Source of the DNA: Sycon ciliatum | Taxonomy: Eukaryota > Porifera > Calcarea > Leucosolenida > Sycettidae | Assembly (NCBI RefSeq): GCF_964019385.1 | Contig: NC_088649.1 | Coordinates: 8,395,327-8,459,326 of the forward strand | Reading direction: 5' to 3' | Length of the DNA stretch: 64,000 nt | In this document: positions 1 to 11,583 of the stretch, in pieces | Layout of the letters: each line of letters opens with the position of its first letter | Numbering within the stretch: position 1 is the stretch's first letter | Position numbers and translations under genes: made by a program | The notes under the pieces: generated by a model | Database searches by the model: none | Seen by the model: the letters and a program-made list of their open reading frames with translations, nothing else | Told to the model about the DNA's origin: nothing

Positions 1-64
1 GCAAGCACTGCGATATTTATTATTATTATTATTTTTTTTTACAATGATCACAGCTCACAGGCAA

Positions 65-135
65 AGACAAAAAAATCGCACTGGTGCATGGTGCAAACTT
101 GATTTACGCAGTAGGATTTCATTGAGCAGCAGAGG
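65..135. repeat. Dispersed repeat fragment
   Basis: This stretch resembles the right half of the repeat at 40620-40765: both read ACTGGTGCA, then a GCAAAC block, then a GGATTTCATT end. It is probably a truncated member of a small inverted-repeat transposon family. The full boundaries are not visible here. Confidence 0.4.
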
Positions 136-296
136 CTGTACAATGGACAAAATTTAATTATTATCTTACAAAGCAATGACAAGTTATTTCATCCTCACGC
201 TCATCCTCAAGGCCATGTATCCTCAAGCTCCTCCTCACGGCTCCTCACGCATTTACAAATGACATGCGTGCATAATTCTGGCTGGCCTGCAGCCGG

Positions 297-1406
297 TCAG
301 CCAGAGCAGCTCCTTGGCCAGAGACGCAGATCTTTGGCCAGCCTAGACGCGTAGTTGACATCCACAGGCTGAGCTGCGCACCCTACCGCAGGGTGGCCTG
401 GTTTGGGCCGCCCCAGAGCACGCTTCACGGCTTCCGCGTGGGAAATGTGAGATGCTCCGCGGGCCAGCTGGAATCCGCTGGCGACCAAACATTCCGTAAC
501 TGTTTCCGCCACGCGATGGAGTAGACTGTTGTCCGTGGGATAAGTTCCGTGCCGGTTTGCACCTGTGTCGATGAAGATTTCCCGGTAGAGATTGCATCCG
601 TTCGGCAGCAGAGACTGACTGCGGAGATTCATGATAAACTGGGATAGGTGCCAGCTGGAGGAATCCCACGCATCTTCATAGGGCAGCAAATACTCGACGA
701 TTGAGCGGTGATAGACGTCCAGCACTCCGTCCAGAGCGCAGCTCCGCACGCAATCCGTCGAGTACAGGCGGATCGGGTTCTCCCAGGTACCGGCATACTC
801 GACGCCGGCCCGAGCGGGTCGGTCCCGCATCAGCAGGTCGTGTAGCTGCAGAGTGGCGGCCAACGTGTCGGCAACATGGAAGCGGGGGTTGTAAATGCTG
901 CGCGAAACCAGAGCAAGGTCATCATCGGCGAACACTATGAAGTGCATGCGCTTCATGATGCGCCGCTCGAATCCGGCCACCTTGGAGAAAAGAAAATTTC
1001 TGCTGCCCGTCCACGTCGAGTTGGGAAAGTAGAACGCTTCCAGTCTTGATGACGTCATGTTCGGACCGACTCGATGCTTCCACGTAGCAAAGATAGCATA
1101 CACGCCAGGCTGTTGTGTGAGTGCAATCCACGACGCACCAGGATCTCCCGCGCTCGTGACCAGGTATAGAAAGCGGCCGGGTTTCGCTTCGTAATTCGGA
1201 ATCAGCAGTCCGAGGTCTGAGTTGGCGTTAGCTGCCAAGTGGAGTGATCCCTTGGTGATGGTGATGCAATGCAATGGCGGATAGAGAACAAGACCGAGTA
1301 GTAGAAGGCAGATGAATGCCAGCAGTCTGACTGAATTGCGTGATGATGCGTACCTTGCTTCAGCCTTTTCCACCGTCAATTCCATGGTTGAGGTATTGCA
1401 AGTCAT
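297..1406 (-). CDS. Type II membrane protein, glycosyltransferase-like
   Basis: A 369-residue uninterrupted reading frame. After a short polar N terminus, residues 28-42 form a hydrophobic signal anchor (LLAFICLLLLGLVLY) with no cleavage site, so the protein is predicted to sit in the secretory pathway with its C-terminal body in the lumen. The lumenal part has N-glycosylation sequons at NMTS (about 116) and NST (about 129), several cysteines, and the acidic motif FADDDL at 160-164. A DxD-type cluster after a hydrophobic strand is typical of metal-dependent Golgi glycosyltransferases. I do not recognise the exact family; the enzymatic role is inferred from topology and the acidic motif. The minus-strand AATAAA at 16-21, about 280 bases past the stop, could be its polyadenylation signal. 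It appears to be a single-exon gene. Confidence 0.65.
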   Translation of the reverse strand: MTCNTSTMELTVEKAEARYASSRNSVRLLAFICLLLLGLVLYPPLHCITITKGSLHLAANANSDLGLLIPNYEAKPGRFLYLVTSAGDPGASWIALTQQPGVYAIFATWKHRVGPNMTSSRLEAFYFPNSTWTGSRNFLFSKVAGFERRIMKRMHFIVFADDDLALVSRSIYNPRFHVADTLAATLQLHDLLMRDRPARAGVEYAGTWENPIRLYSTDCVRSCALDGVLDVYHRSIVEYLLPYEDAWDSSSWHLSQFIMNLRSQSLLPNGCNLYREIFIDTGANRHGTYPTDNSLLHRVAETVTECLVASGFQLARGASHISHAEAVKRALGRPKPGHPAVGCAAQPVDVNYASRLAKDLRLWPRSCSG

Positions 1407-2416
1407 CTACAACAGATCATTCTTGGAGGGACGCGTTCAGATGCGCAGCAGGTTGCCCCTGCAGATTTCTGCTGGTTTACTGCCTAACTCGCCTGATCCA
1501 ATCCGTGGACCGTCTCATGCAGAAGTGCGTGCGCGCCAAGGATGCCTCGTTGCTATTGGTTACTTCAATGTCATGGAAACGAGACACACAGTGTATGTCA
1601 TGTCCTTGTAGTGGTCCTCAAGCTACTCAGCTTGACTGGGGTGGAGGCACCAGTGCGAACTACAGCTGTGCCTGTGACCTGTACAAGACTGTCCTTATCT
1701 GGTCACCCAAGGCTGTGGAGAAAGAAGAAGAAAGCAGAGAGACGTTTTCATTATTATAACCTTCTGCATGATTTTGATCATTATATAACATGCATTTTCA
1801 TTTTACTCTTCATCATTTTGTTGGAACTTGGTCTCCGGACCTGGTGAGAAGGCAGAAATGCCTGTTCACTTGGTGAAGTAAAATAAAATAAACAAAAAAC
1901 AAACGTACAGTATCTGGCTGACCGGCCTCCTAAACCCTGAGGTTTCTCAAGGACTTGCCCTATCCTATGGGGATCAACACCTGAGATGAGGGCGATGCCC
2001 AGCCATTAATTGTAACACAGTGTACGTCTCAGGGCAAGCCCTTTCGACCAAGCTTTCATGTTTTATCGGCACAGTTCAGAGTGTTCGCCTAAGCCGATCG
2101 CACAACAAATATCTTCATAATGGTTCCATGTCATGACGCATTGGGTACTTCTTATTAAAAAAAAAACCTGCGAGAAACACCGTGAGCTTTCTAGGAAGAC
2201 AGATATCGTTACAGTTTATGACTAATCACCGCAAGAAAGAGTACAAGTTTTATACTCGCCGTGCCACCATAATCAGGACTCAGGACTCAAGGCAAGGACT
2301 CAAAACATTTCACGGACCCATTTTAGTGCATTTTCATCAGGTTAAATACATGTACATGTACATGCACAAGCAACGTCTTGTACAATCATGTAGAACCACG
2401 GGAAATGTATGGATAC
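1407..2416. other. No gene recognised; 5' flank and a retroelement-like tail
   Basis: This is upstream of the minus-strand membrane-protein gene. Short open frames have no recognisable domain. A stretch near 1830-1900 ending in AAATAAAATAAAC looks like the A-rich 3' tail of a retroposon, without coding sequence attached. Confidence 0.4.
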
Positions 2417-2768
2417 TAGAGAGGTTAAGTTACACGTTTTTTTGCCCTTTTTCAAAACGCGGTGCAAATCTCACGTTACGTGTAATTTTTAGAGGTTAAG
2501 TTACACGTGCGACGTGACGTGAAATTTTGCCTGGCAGGATTCGGGTTTAGTTCGCACAAATATGAAATCTTCCAACAAACTCGATAAAATTCCGGAAACT
2601 CACACAAATTTGGTCGGAATAACCAAGCGAAACTACCAAAAACTCACGTCATGAACTTACGTGCGGGACAGTCAACTCACGTAAAACACGTCAAATTTTA
2701 CGTGAGTTTTTTCACTTTTGACGTAAAATCTCACGGACGTAAGACTTTTACGTGAAACAACCTCTCTA
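2417..2768. mobile_element. MITE with 20-bp inverted ends
   Basis: The left end reads TAGAGAGGTTAAGTTACACG and the right end, on the other strand, reads TAGAGAGGTTGTTTCACGT, giving terminal inverted repeats about 352 bp apart. The interior is rich in CACGT and has no open frame, so this is a non-autonomous DNA transposon. The superfamily is not clear. Confidence 0.55.
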
Positions 2769-2804
2769 ATAGCATCACAATGGTGGCAACCTCAGAACAC
2801 AAGG

Positions 2805-2970
2805 ACGGTAAAACCTGTCAATGCGACCACTCGGATAAGGCGACCACCTGTCCTAGAAGACCACTGCAGCCAGGACCAAGGAATGCTATGTCCAGTCAAA
2901 TGACCCTGGATAGAGAGACCACCAGGTTTTGAAGGTTCCTTGAGCGGCCATCTTAGACAGGTTTCACTGT
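2805..2970. mobile_element. MITE of the AAACCTGTC family, copy 1
   Basis: The element has inverted ends (GGTAAAACCTGTC / GACAGGTTTCACT) and an interior reading GACCACTCGGATAAGGCGAC and CAGTCAAATGACCCTGGATA. The same block recurs at 41135, 47097, 48973, 53650, 57855 and 58137 in both orientations. There is no coding capacity. About 165 bp is the base length of the family. Confidence 0.75.
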
Positions 2971-2976
2971 ACATGT

Positions 2977-3073
2977 CATGTACAGTGCTGGCAACTGAAA
3001 TCCGACCCTCTTCTGGGCGGCGCGCCGCGCCGCCCAGAAGAGGGTCGGATTTCAGTTGCCAGCACTGTGCATG
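2977..3073. repeat. 97-bp near-perfect palindrome
   Basis: The two arms pair base for base around position 3025, with a single G/T mismatch (2981/3069) and a one-base centre. The centre is the GC-rich run GGCGCGCCGCGCC. The palindrome starts just after a MITE end and carries no other copy in the window. Such loop-free palindromes can extrude as cruciforms or hairpins. Confidence 0.85.
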
Positions 3074-3140
3074 TACTTGGAACTTCGAAGTAAGTGACAA
3101 ATTTCTTACACAAGTTAGCAACGGTACCAGGCTGAATTAA

Positions 3141-3185
3141 GCTGTAACTAGGAGTTTCATGGCTATCCGCCAATCTTCAGACAAC
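3141..3185 (-). ncRNA. Hammerhead ribozyme motif (type I), likely complete core
   Basis: Read on the minus strand, stem I (GUUGU) is followed by CUGAAGA, a stem II hairpin (UUGGC/GCCA around a 5-nt loop), GAAA, a 3-bp stem III (ACU CCU AGU) and a cleavage-site U. The return strand of stem I is ACAGC. All core residues fit the CUGANGA..GAAA consensus. The outermost stem II pair is U-U and the cleavage triplet GUU is less favoured, so activity is uncertain. A related copy lies at 21715-21759. Confidence 0.6.
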
Positions 3186-4010
3186 AACTTACATAATATT
3201 ATTATAGTTGAGCCTAGGTCCATTGCTAATTCGTGTTTTTGGCTCTGCTATCGTAGCATTGAGCACGTTGTGCAAGAACTTTCTGCAACATTATTATTAT
3301 TGTTAAATTTTTGATAGGGCAATCCCCACAGGCCTAAGGCCTTTTGACAGGGTACCCTAAAAAATGAAGAACAGAATTACGGAAGGTATGCAAGGAAGAA
3401 CTAGAGCGGACCTCCGCTGTATAGCTTGTGACACATTACTTATACTGCCAAGCAGTGATTCATACTAATACGATTGTTAATAAAACATTGTATCCTTACC
3501 AGGTTGGGAGGGGGGGGGGCTGAGTGGACACCCGCAGAAGTGGACCTGGGAACTGAGAACTGAATACACTTGAGCCACCTGCACAGGAAGTAAGTTACCA
3601 CCAAACAGGATCACGGCTGCGGGAGAAGACCGCAACTCGACGAGACCTCGCGTTGATCAGGATCCCCTATCCAGTAACCTATGTTCTAGGCAGGCTGTTA
3701 GCTACTCGTGCGATATTCCTACCGATCAGCAAACACAATAATTCGCTGTGGCGGTACAAGCGGGTTCGAGCCTCAGTCTAGAATAGTGTGTACGGCTGGC
3801 ACTGAATAGTTACATCATTCTGCAGGACAATGTGTCAGCTAGGTTATAGCAATATAGGGCAAAGCGCTCTTGTCGTAAAACCACAAGCAATATCTGGGCC
3901 ACGAAGACGATTACCCCGTGCGCCCCTGAAGCCTATTCTACACTGTAGCCTATGGCAGTATGAGCGTAGTGTCTTTTCCAGCACACGTACACCATGTATA
4001 CGTACATGTA
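3186..4010. other. No gene; non-LTR retrotransposon tail at 3300-3365
   Basis: On the minus strand, 3300-3365 carries a block of the form GGGTACCCTGTCAAAAGGCC followed by TAACAATAATAAT, matching in layout the 3' end of the LINE at 51150-51829. It is therefore probably a severely 5'-truncated LINE copy. A poly-G run lies near 3512. Nothing else was recognised. Confidence 0.45.
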
Positions 4011-4197
4011 CAGTCAACTTCGCTTATAACGACTGCGGATATAACGACAATTCGCGAATCACGACAGAATTTCCATGCCCAGAGCAAAGTCCATACTACC
4101 TGTATACATGTAATGAGACTTCGGGTATAACGACACTTCGCGAATAAGGACACTTTTCTGATGCCCCGCCGAGTGTCGTTATAAGCGAAGTTGACTG
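4011..4197. mobile_element. pogo-like MITE, full length
   Basis: The inverted ends are CAGTCAACTTCGCTTATAACGAC and its complement, directly flanked by TA on both sides, as expected for a Tc1/mariner-pogo target duplication. The 187-bp interior has repeated ATAACGAC and TTCGCGAAT motifs and no transposase. A truncated second copy lies at 8554-8690. Confidence 0.8.
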
Positions 4198-5148
4198 TAT
4201 AGCAAGAACTGGTTCACAAGACACAGTGGTGCAAAACATTGGTATGTTCACACTGGAAAGGATGCAGTTTACAGGGTTATGGGCCGTTACACGCCCGATT
4301 GGTTGAGAGACTCACCTTCTCTCCCCTGACTCACTTGTGAGGTATGCATTCGCCACTATTTTAAAGGTGTAAAGGCATAGTGGTGGCCTGCGGAAGCGAA
4401 GGCTATAGCTTGCGTGTTTCTGAACATTCAAGTGATGCTAACGCGGATCCTGCGAATATTATAATCACACTGTATTGTACATGCACGTGTGCATAGTCAC
4501 TGTACACTGGGAATAGATGCATACACTGCGTGCTGGGTGGCTTGGTATGGACTTTCCCAGTCGCGTAGAGTATGGGCAGTGAGCGAATAACACTATACAA
4601 TCATGTAGTAATAGTTTGAAACTAACTTGTCTTTGGATGCTTGGACGCTCTTAGTGCTCTCTCTTAGTGACTTCTTGGTATGTGCAGCAGGTCATTGCGG
4701 GCTGCTCGCGTTCTTAAGAGTTGGCAGTCAGTGTTCACACATTATTGGGCAGGTTCGATCGTCACGGGTGGAACACGCGTTGGAACAACAGTACAACTAA
4801 GCCACAGTAAGTGTTAGTACAAAGCCATGTACATGACTGTATACTTCTACTGTCCTAGTGTGTACGGCCGGTGGGTTGCTTGAGGGGGAGACTTGAGACG
4901 GACATCGCTTGGTTTCCTGTTCACCCTGTGTCACAGTGTGTGTGCTCAGTGAAGTGTAATGGTGCACGGCCGCCTCATCGCAGGCGCAAGGACATGGTTA
5001 GGTGCTGAGATTACCATGTACATGTGAGTCACGTAAATGTTGAGTCACCTCCGGCCATTACACTTTACACTGCGCTCCTTAGCCGACTCGACTAGACCCT
5101 ACCGCACACAACCATCACCACTGCAAGGACACTTCCGTAGACGATATT

Positions 5149-5192
5149 CCTTCAGACAGCTGCTTCGCTAATGCATAGCTCATCAGTGAAGG
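5149..5192 (-). ncRNA. Hammerhead ribozyme motif (type I)
   Basis: On the minus strand, stem I CCUUCA pairs perfectly with UGAAGG at the other end. Between them lie CUGAUGA, stem II GCUA/UAGC with loop UGCAU, GAAG in place of the usual GAAA, a very short stem III (GCA/UGU) and the cleavage triplet GUC. The joint match of core, two perfect stems and triplet is unlikely by chance. The minimal stem III is characteristic of hammerheads in Penelope-like elements and retrozymes, which often work as dimers. Confidence 0.6.
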
Positions 5193-6055
5193 TAGATGTT
5201 GAATGATTAGAAATACGTGCATAGACCAAACTGCTATTATAATGTTTCCACATGCATACAAAACTGGCATAGCTGACGTGATAATGCGGGAAAAGGAAAG
5301 TGTGAAGTACTGTTGACGCGCATGGGACGTGCATGCAGTGTCAGAAATTCTGCGCGGAAAATCAATCACTATGACTATCAATGCAGAAATAATAAGCCAG
5401 AATCAGTGTACTGTACTGTGTAGCTAGTGAGAGTCTGTGTATTGCACTTGTCCAAGCGCAATGAAGGCCTGCAAAGTCACCCCACGACCCGCCGATGTTG
5501 ACAGCCACAGCAGCCCCTGGGGCATAACACTGCACATAGTTTTAAAATTCCTCCCTCTGTGATAATACTTTTAGAGGTTATAACCTCTCTATATAGCTAT
5601 GAATAAGATGAAGGTCGCACGCAGACATCACGCAACTACATTATTTGTTCGACATGTGTGACTGTGTACTTTATAACAAAAATATTATTGAAACCCAGAA
5701 TCGATTTTCTCGTTCCTATCATCATTAGGAAGAAACACAGAACTAAAGGATACAACCAAAGAAACTGAAGTTAATCTTATTCACAGCTATATTAAAATTA
5801 TTATCTCCACGTAGATTATTTCTAATTAAAGATGCCCGTTATTTCTGACGTGACGCGAACGTTCAGCTCGCGGTTTATTTTATTTTATACGAAAGTCCAC
5901 TACACAAGTCCACTATATTCCCGAATATGTGTGAGGAGTGATGGCGGGGCCAGGCTGCTCTGCCGGCCTTAAATTTGGCTCGCGCGTCGAAAAACAACGT
6001 GAGTGACCTGCACCTCACGTCGCAATTTGGAGATATGCACACGTACATGATTGCA
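5193..6055. other. No gene recognised
   Basis: AT-rich unique-looking sequence. A small palindrome AGAGGTTATAACCTCT sits near 5573. A block near 5695-5735 reading GAACGAGAAAATCGA on the minus strand resembles one near 7180. No coding signal was found. Confidence 0.4.
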
Positions 6056-6292
6056 CATGTTGTTAGTTTGACAGCATGAAACAAGGTGGAGGACACTGTG
6101 TTCGCAAACAGTGACCTTACTACAACCATCCACGGTTAGCAGAGCCCCGGTCCGTCGGGACCATCTGAACCATATGGGTGTTGATCCCGGTCCTGACCCT
6201 CATTATGCTAGGGGAGTTTTTAGACTTCTCCTTGCGTCAATCGTGTTTTCTTTGATCGCTCCTTGTTTCATGCTGTCAAACTAACAACATGT
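6056..6292. mobile_element. MITE with about 30-bp inverted ends
   Basis: The left end ACATGTTGTTAGTTTGACAG, continuing CATGAAACAAGG, is matched by its complement ending at 6292. The 237-bp element has no open frame of note. A partial copy of one end plus adjacent sequence lies at 9335-9420, so it is a dispersed family. Confidence 0.7.
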
Positions 6293-8553
6293 GTGAACAA
6301 TAACAAGGTTTATCTAATTTTAGTATTGAAGTAGTATTGGGTTATATACATGTAATACCATGATTGTACATGTACATGTACATGTACTTCAAAGTACGCA
6401 TGACTATACTCAGGCAGTTGTGCTGCGTCACAGTACAGTGTTGTCTATTTCCGCTGATCTTTTGCTTTTAAAATTGCTTTTGGCATCATTGTATGCACAA
6501 GAAGTCGCTCAACTTGAGTTGCGTTATCCGCAGCTTTTGAGCTTTTTCTTAAAAAATATGACTGTATGTGATTTCAGCAACTTTCACTGGTTTCACAATT
6601 ATTTTGGCATCTTTGGGGAAGGGCTAGCCATTACTATGTAGGTGTGCATGTGCATGTAGGTATGAGTGCAATGTCTCCACTACATGTGGGTCCGGGTGCG
6701 GCCCTTGTGCGAGGTTGCCAGTTGGGAGAACAGAAAAAGTTTCCAGTGATCACAATTGGCTGAGATTCACCTTAACGTGAGCCTTCGAGTCCAACAAGCA
6801 TCTTTACATGGTTCTCTCAGCTCCTTTTGTGTATTGATCGTGGCTATGGAGACGTTTAGTTATTTGTGTTCTGTCTTTGTTGTTTGGCGCGCTGGAAATC
6901 CGTCGTTACGTAGAATGTTTGGAGGCTAAGCAACTTGATGCGGTCGTTGCTATGGCAAGTGTCGGTGTCGTAGTTCGAGCTGCAGGATTAGTCTTCATTT
7001 GTTCGGAAAAGAGAATTTCCTGGTCGGTCTCCTCTGGACTAGAAGCCAGACCGAAACCGGAGCACTTGATCTTCATGAACATCTTCTTTTTATTTTTTAT
7101 AAGTGCAATAAAGAAAATAAGAAATGCAGACATGGCCAGACAACAACGAGTTTAAGAATTTTAAGAATTCTACTATAGTTCGATTTTCGCGTTCCGCTCT
7201 TCAGTGAATAGTATCGGAGCTGAGGGTAAGGTATACGAAAAGAACATAAAATATAACTGCATAATTAAAAGTGTGAACAAAGGACGTGCTACAGCATTAC
7301 ATACATGTTACCTCTCTACTAGTACTTGCTTGTTATGATTATTGTTCTCTTTCTTCTTTTTTCCTTCTGGTTTAGTCATTACACGTATTTATATTATTTG
7401 GTGCAATACTAGCGCCCCTTTCTCGCACCAAATTATTATTTTTGCTACTTGACCATGCAACCCCCTCCCCCCTTTTTTCGATGCCAGGTTGCAACGCTAA
7501 CGCGGAGACCCCTGGTCGGTCGAGTTGCTCCCTGTACATCGGCACGTCGTCCCTACATCCCCTGTGTCTTGTTTTGTGTTTGTCTCCACATGTCTCTTTG
7601 TAGGGCTGTGTTCCCAATAAAAATAAAAAATAAAAATGAATGTAATAGGCGTCAGTCTTTGTTTTTGTTCTTTACTATGTTCACATTCCCAGCCCGAGAA
7701 TAATAAAGAAAGACAATGGTACTGAGACTAGGACAAACGTGACAACTATTGAGCAGGGGCTGCACCGAGACGCAGCAGTGATGGTGGGGCATGGTTGGCT
7801 CTGCCGACCTGAGTTCTCGGCATCACGGCCAGAAACAGGCACCAAAAAACAAAGTGTAGAGCTGTACGAGTCAGCAAAGTGAAAAGAAAGGAAGGGTTAA
7901 CACCAGCGAGTGTGCGGGAGAAACTATGTGACTATGAACAATTACAGGAGTTGTGACTGAGAGGAGCATCATCATGCATGGCTGATCATGGTGAGTCGAT
8001 TGCCCGAGCCAGTCAGTTGTGCTATGTACATGTACATTAAGCTCTTGAAAGACGGAGTTGTTTTAACGACGGAGGTCTTGCTGCCTGATTTGTTGCTTTG
8101 GAGTTTGGAAGCATACAGTCATTATATATATGTACATGAGACGGATCTGTTTGATCTAGTACCTCGGCAGAAGAGAGAGCAGAGCTGTGGGGACGATGAT
8201 AATTATTCTACACGTACCTGTAGGATTCGTGGACGTGGTCTCCTTGATGTGATCTATCTGTCCAGTGGACGACTTTACATCAAGGCAATACTCTCAGAGT
8301 AACACACGCCGCAACAACACAGTTTCCATGGTTAACTCATGGAGAAAACGTCAACAAAGACGAGATGTTTGAAAAATTTGTATTATGGGCGCTGCTGACG
8401 ATTTAACGAACTGTTCAATTTCTGAGCGATAGTTTACTTTGCAATCATGTACCTGTAGTCCTTACTGCGGTCTGGGCTTATCCCCTGGTGAGGTTCATTG
8501 CCGCGCCCGTCTGCATAGACTGGTGGACATGTTATTATGTTCTCAGATTTTCT
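6293..8553. other. No gene recognised
   Basis: This long stretch has scattered short open frames without domains, and an ACATGTAC microsatellite near 6355-6390. The minus-strand block at about 7170-7215 has hammerhead-like features but lacks a matching stem I. No RNA gene was found. Confidence 0.35.
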
Positions 8554-8690
8554 ACGATTGTCGTTATACCCGAAGTCCCAGTATATGCATGTACATTACA
8601 GTTGGATGTGACTTTGCTCTGGGCATGGAAATTCTGTCGTTATTCGCGAATTGTCGTTATATCCGCAGTCGTTATTAGCGAAGTTGACTG
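8554..8690. mobile_element. pogo-like MITE, truncated copy
   Basis: It shares the end GTTATTAGCGAAGTTGACTG and the interior GGCATGGAAATTCTGTCG with the element at 4011-4197, in inverse orientation. One end is missing or diverged. Confidence 0.7.
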
Positions 8691-8952
8691 TATTGCGTAT
8701 AAGTGAATGTCTTTATCACTGTCTGTCAAGGAGAGACACTCCCCTATCCCGGGGGAGACCCACGTGACCAGTGTTGGCAGTGAGAAAGTACAGTACAAGA
8801 CTAGCTTAGCACAAGTACTGTAAAGGGATACTAGTACCCAAGGATCTAGCATTGTTACACTGACTTAATGGGCCCCACCACCACACTCCATTATTCACCC
8901 CAGTGTCTGGAGATATGTGGATTTTGTAGGAAAAAACCTTCATATTGTACGG

Positions 8953-9312
8953 ATGCATAGGCAAACGGCCACATCGCTGAACACATTAAAGCCACGGGTG
9001 CATAGGCAGACGGCCACATCGCTGAACACACTAAAGCCATGGGTACATGGAAGACGGCCACATCGCTGAACACACTAAAGCCATGGGTACATGGAAGACG
9101 GCCACATCGCTGAACACACTAAAGCCATGGGTACATGGAAGACGGCCACATCGCTGAACACACTAAAGCCATGGGTACATGGAAGACGGCCACATCGCTG
9201 AACACACTAAAGCCACGGGTACATGGAAGACGGCCACATCGCTGAACACACTAAAGCCATGGGTACATGGAAGACGGCCACATCGCTGAACACACTAAAG
9301 CCACGGGTACAT
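8953..9312. repeat. 44-bp minisatellite, about 8 units
   Basis: The unit contains ACGGCCACATCGCTGAACAC, then ACTAAAGCCATGGGTACATGG. The first two units are more diverged than the rest. The open frames across it are by-products of the repeat. Confidence 0.9.
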
Positions 9313-9334
9313 AACTGTACATGTAGGCTCTACC

Positions 9335-9420
9335 AACTGGGGATGGTTTTAGTAAGGTTACTGTTTCCGAACACGGTGTCCTCCGGTACAACCTTGTTAC
9401 ATGCTGTCAACAAACAACAT
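9335..9420. mobile_element. Partial copy of the 6056-6292 MITE family
   Basis: The sequence GGTTTTAGTAAGGTTACTG followed by GAACACGGTGTCC and CATGCTGTCAACAAACAAC is the complement of the left half of 6056-6292, with scattered substitutions. Only one end is present. Confidence 0.65.
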
Positions 9421-10660
9421 GATTTACCAGTTACTGAGTACAGTGTATATCAAAATGGCCACTGATCGACGGCTAATAGTAATACAAAGGTGCTTTTCAT
9501 GTAGGGCGTCATGCCTGGGCACGTATTCGTCAGAACCGGGTGTCACTCTCTGCTGACGTGGACGTGTGGAAATGAAAAATGAACTACAGGTGCATGTACT
9601 TGTATTGCACTCCATTGTATAGGGTATTCTTCCTGAACGTTTTGGAGAGGATTGAGACAATTTTAAATTGACGTTTTCGTGTTGTAGTGTTGCATTTCTT
9701 CACCCAGTATCATCCTGCGTGTAGAGGGTGTGCTGAAACTCGATCTCGGACAGTGTACAATGGCGACCCCCCACGCCTCGCTGAGAGCGCGCCATCAACT
9801 CTCAAGGCCTGCATGATGTGAGTGGAGTGTGGCTCTCTCAGTGTTGATTGTGTTAGCAGTCTGCTGGGGTCCATGAACAGTTGTCGATCTGCAGTGCAGT
9901 ACGCAGGCGGAAGCAGAGCCCATGCACTTCTGCATGCACGTCAAATGGCAGTTAGTACAATGTAATCACTCATACACACATGCACAAATCCGAACTCGTG
10001 TCCTGAACCCTCCTAATATGATTGTGTACTTTTTTTAAAGCGCATGCAGATACCTTTCTACTTCCTGGGTACTACTACTGGAACATGCACCTTGTGAGGA
10101 GAGACATTGCCTCTAAACAACCGCCTTGCTCTTTCTCATGCCAGGAGCGAAGACAATACACACGAGTACTCTTCTCACGATGTGATTCTCGCCGGACATT
10201 GCACTTTCAGACTGTACAGTGGACCGCACACTGTAGCACTTTCAGCCAGCCATGCATGATGTTCTCACTGGATTCGTGCACGTGGAATGCCCTGGCTACA
10301 ATTTAGTACAAAGCACTGATAGGTGTTTCGTACGCCAGCACTTATGCTGACATTGAGCGTGGTCAAGCATGGATTGAATTGTCAGGGCCGTAGACCGTCT
10401 AGAGTTGAAGTGGAACCCTTATCTCGCTCACACAGACTGATAAACAACGGAACAGATCCCATTCTTTGGCCACGACCGTTCCGGCACAATTACGGTAACA
10501 CTGTATTGTGCTACCCGCCTGGTGAACTCGTCATGGGAATAACGTCGTTGTGACTGTCTAACGACAAATGCCCAGCTCCAACTAACTTCTAAGTGAGCGA
10601 CAGGATCGGATGAACAGCTAGTGAGGATTATCCGCCTGTCACACAATGACCGTACTGTCA
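9421..10660. other. No gene recognised
   Basis: Short open frames only, with no conserved domain, signal peptide or splice-bounded exon that I can support. Confidence 0.35.
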
Positions 10661-10664
10661 TTGT

Positions 10665-10749
<85 letters not shown>

Positions 10750-10780
10750 GTGTACATATGTGCGTGTGCGTGCGTGCGTG
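10661..10780. repeat. (TG)n microsatellite
   Basis: A nearly pure TG run of about 80 bases continues into degenerate TGTA/TGCG steps. Long alternating purine-pyrimidine tracts can adopt Z-DNA. Confidence 0.95.
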
Positions 10781-11583
10781 TATGTGTAGTCCGAAATCAC
10801 AGACAGCAGCCAGAGCAGTCCCACTCAGTACTCACATAGTCATTGTACACATGCAGACCTTTCGCGCCTGGCTTCTGGTCGCCTAGCAACGTAAACCATT
10901 TCCCCATGATCGTGTAGCTAGCTTGCAAGGTCTATAGCATAGATGTAGGTACATGATCAGGTGACTCTGACGGACTACATAGTGTAGGTGAGGGATAAGT
11001 GATGGGCGAAACCGGACCCGAATGGCCCGATGGGTTTACTCTCGCGTAGACAAAACGAAACGACAATTTGCTTCACGACGCTGCTGCTGCTGCTGTCAAG
11101 GAATTCCTGTAGCTGCGGCCTCCTTGCTGACCTTGTCATGTTGCAGAAGTGCGAGTGGCTACGTGAAACTAAAGTTACTTGCTTGAAAGGTACGCACCTC
11201 TTTGCTTTCGCCGTGCTCAGGGTCCTCGTCCGATCTATCTATGCAGTTGCCTATGCTGGGTAGCGCTGGGCACCCCTCTCATGAGCAACGCCCATCGATC
11301 CAGGCCGCAGTACGCTGGTCGCCCGCAGACAGGCTGACAGGCAAGCTTGCACCGATATTGTGCACTGAGACTGCCAAAAGGCGTCCGCCGGTCATCCATA
11401 TTATGCGAATACTCTGACTCTCTGTGGCAAGGACTACTATCGGTGGTCGCGCAGTATCAAAAGCAGCACCGGAATTTGGTCAGCAGGACCTAGAATAAAA
11501 GTTGCTCCTCGCACGGCACATCCCACACTTGTGTGACAGCTGAGTGACAGGCGGAGGACAAATCTAAAGCAAATAGAGACACA

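Noticed and set aside
2329-2345. CTGATGA on the minus strand
   Set aside because: No stem II pairing and no partner strand for stem I.
7170-7215. Ninth hammerhead candidate on the minus strand
   Set aside because: CUGAAGA, a GCG/CGC stem and GAAA are present, but stem I does not pair in register and no cleavage triplet sits correctly. A related block near 5700 lacks the core altogether.
8953-9312. CRISPR-like array
   Set aside because: The 44-bp units are contiguous with no unique spacers; it is a minisatellite in a eukaryotic setting.
10621-10886. Open frames across the TG tract
   Set aside because: They translate a dinucleotide repeat only.
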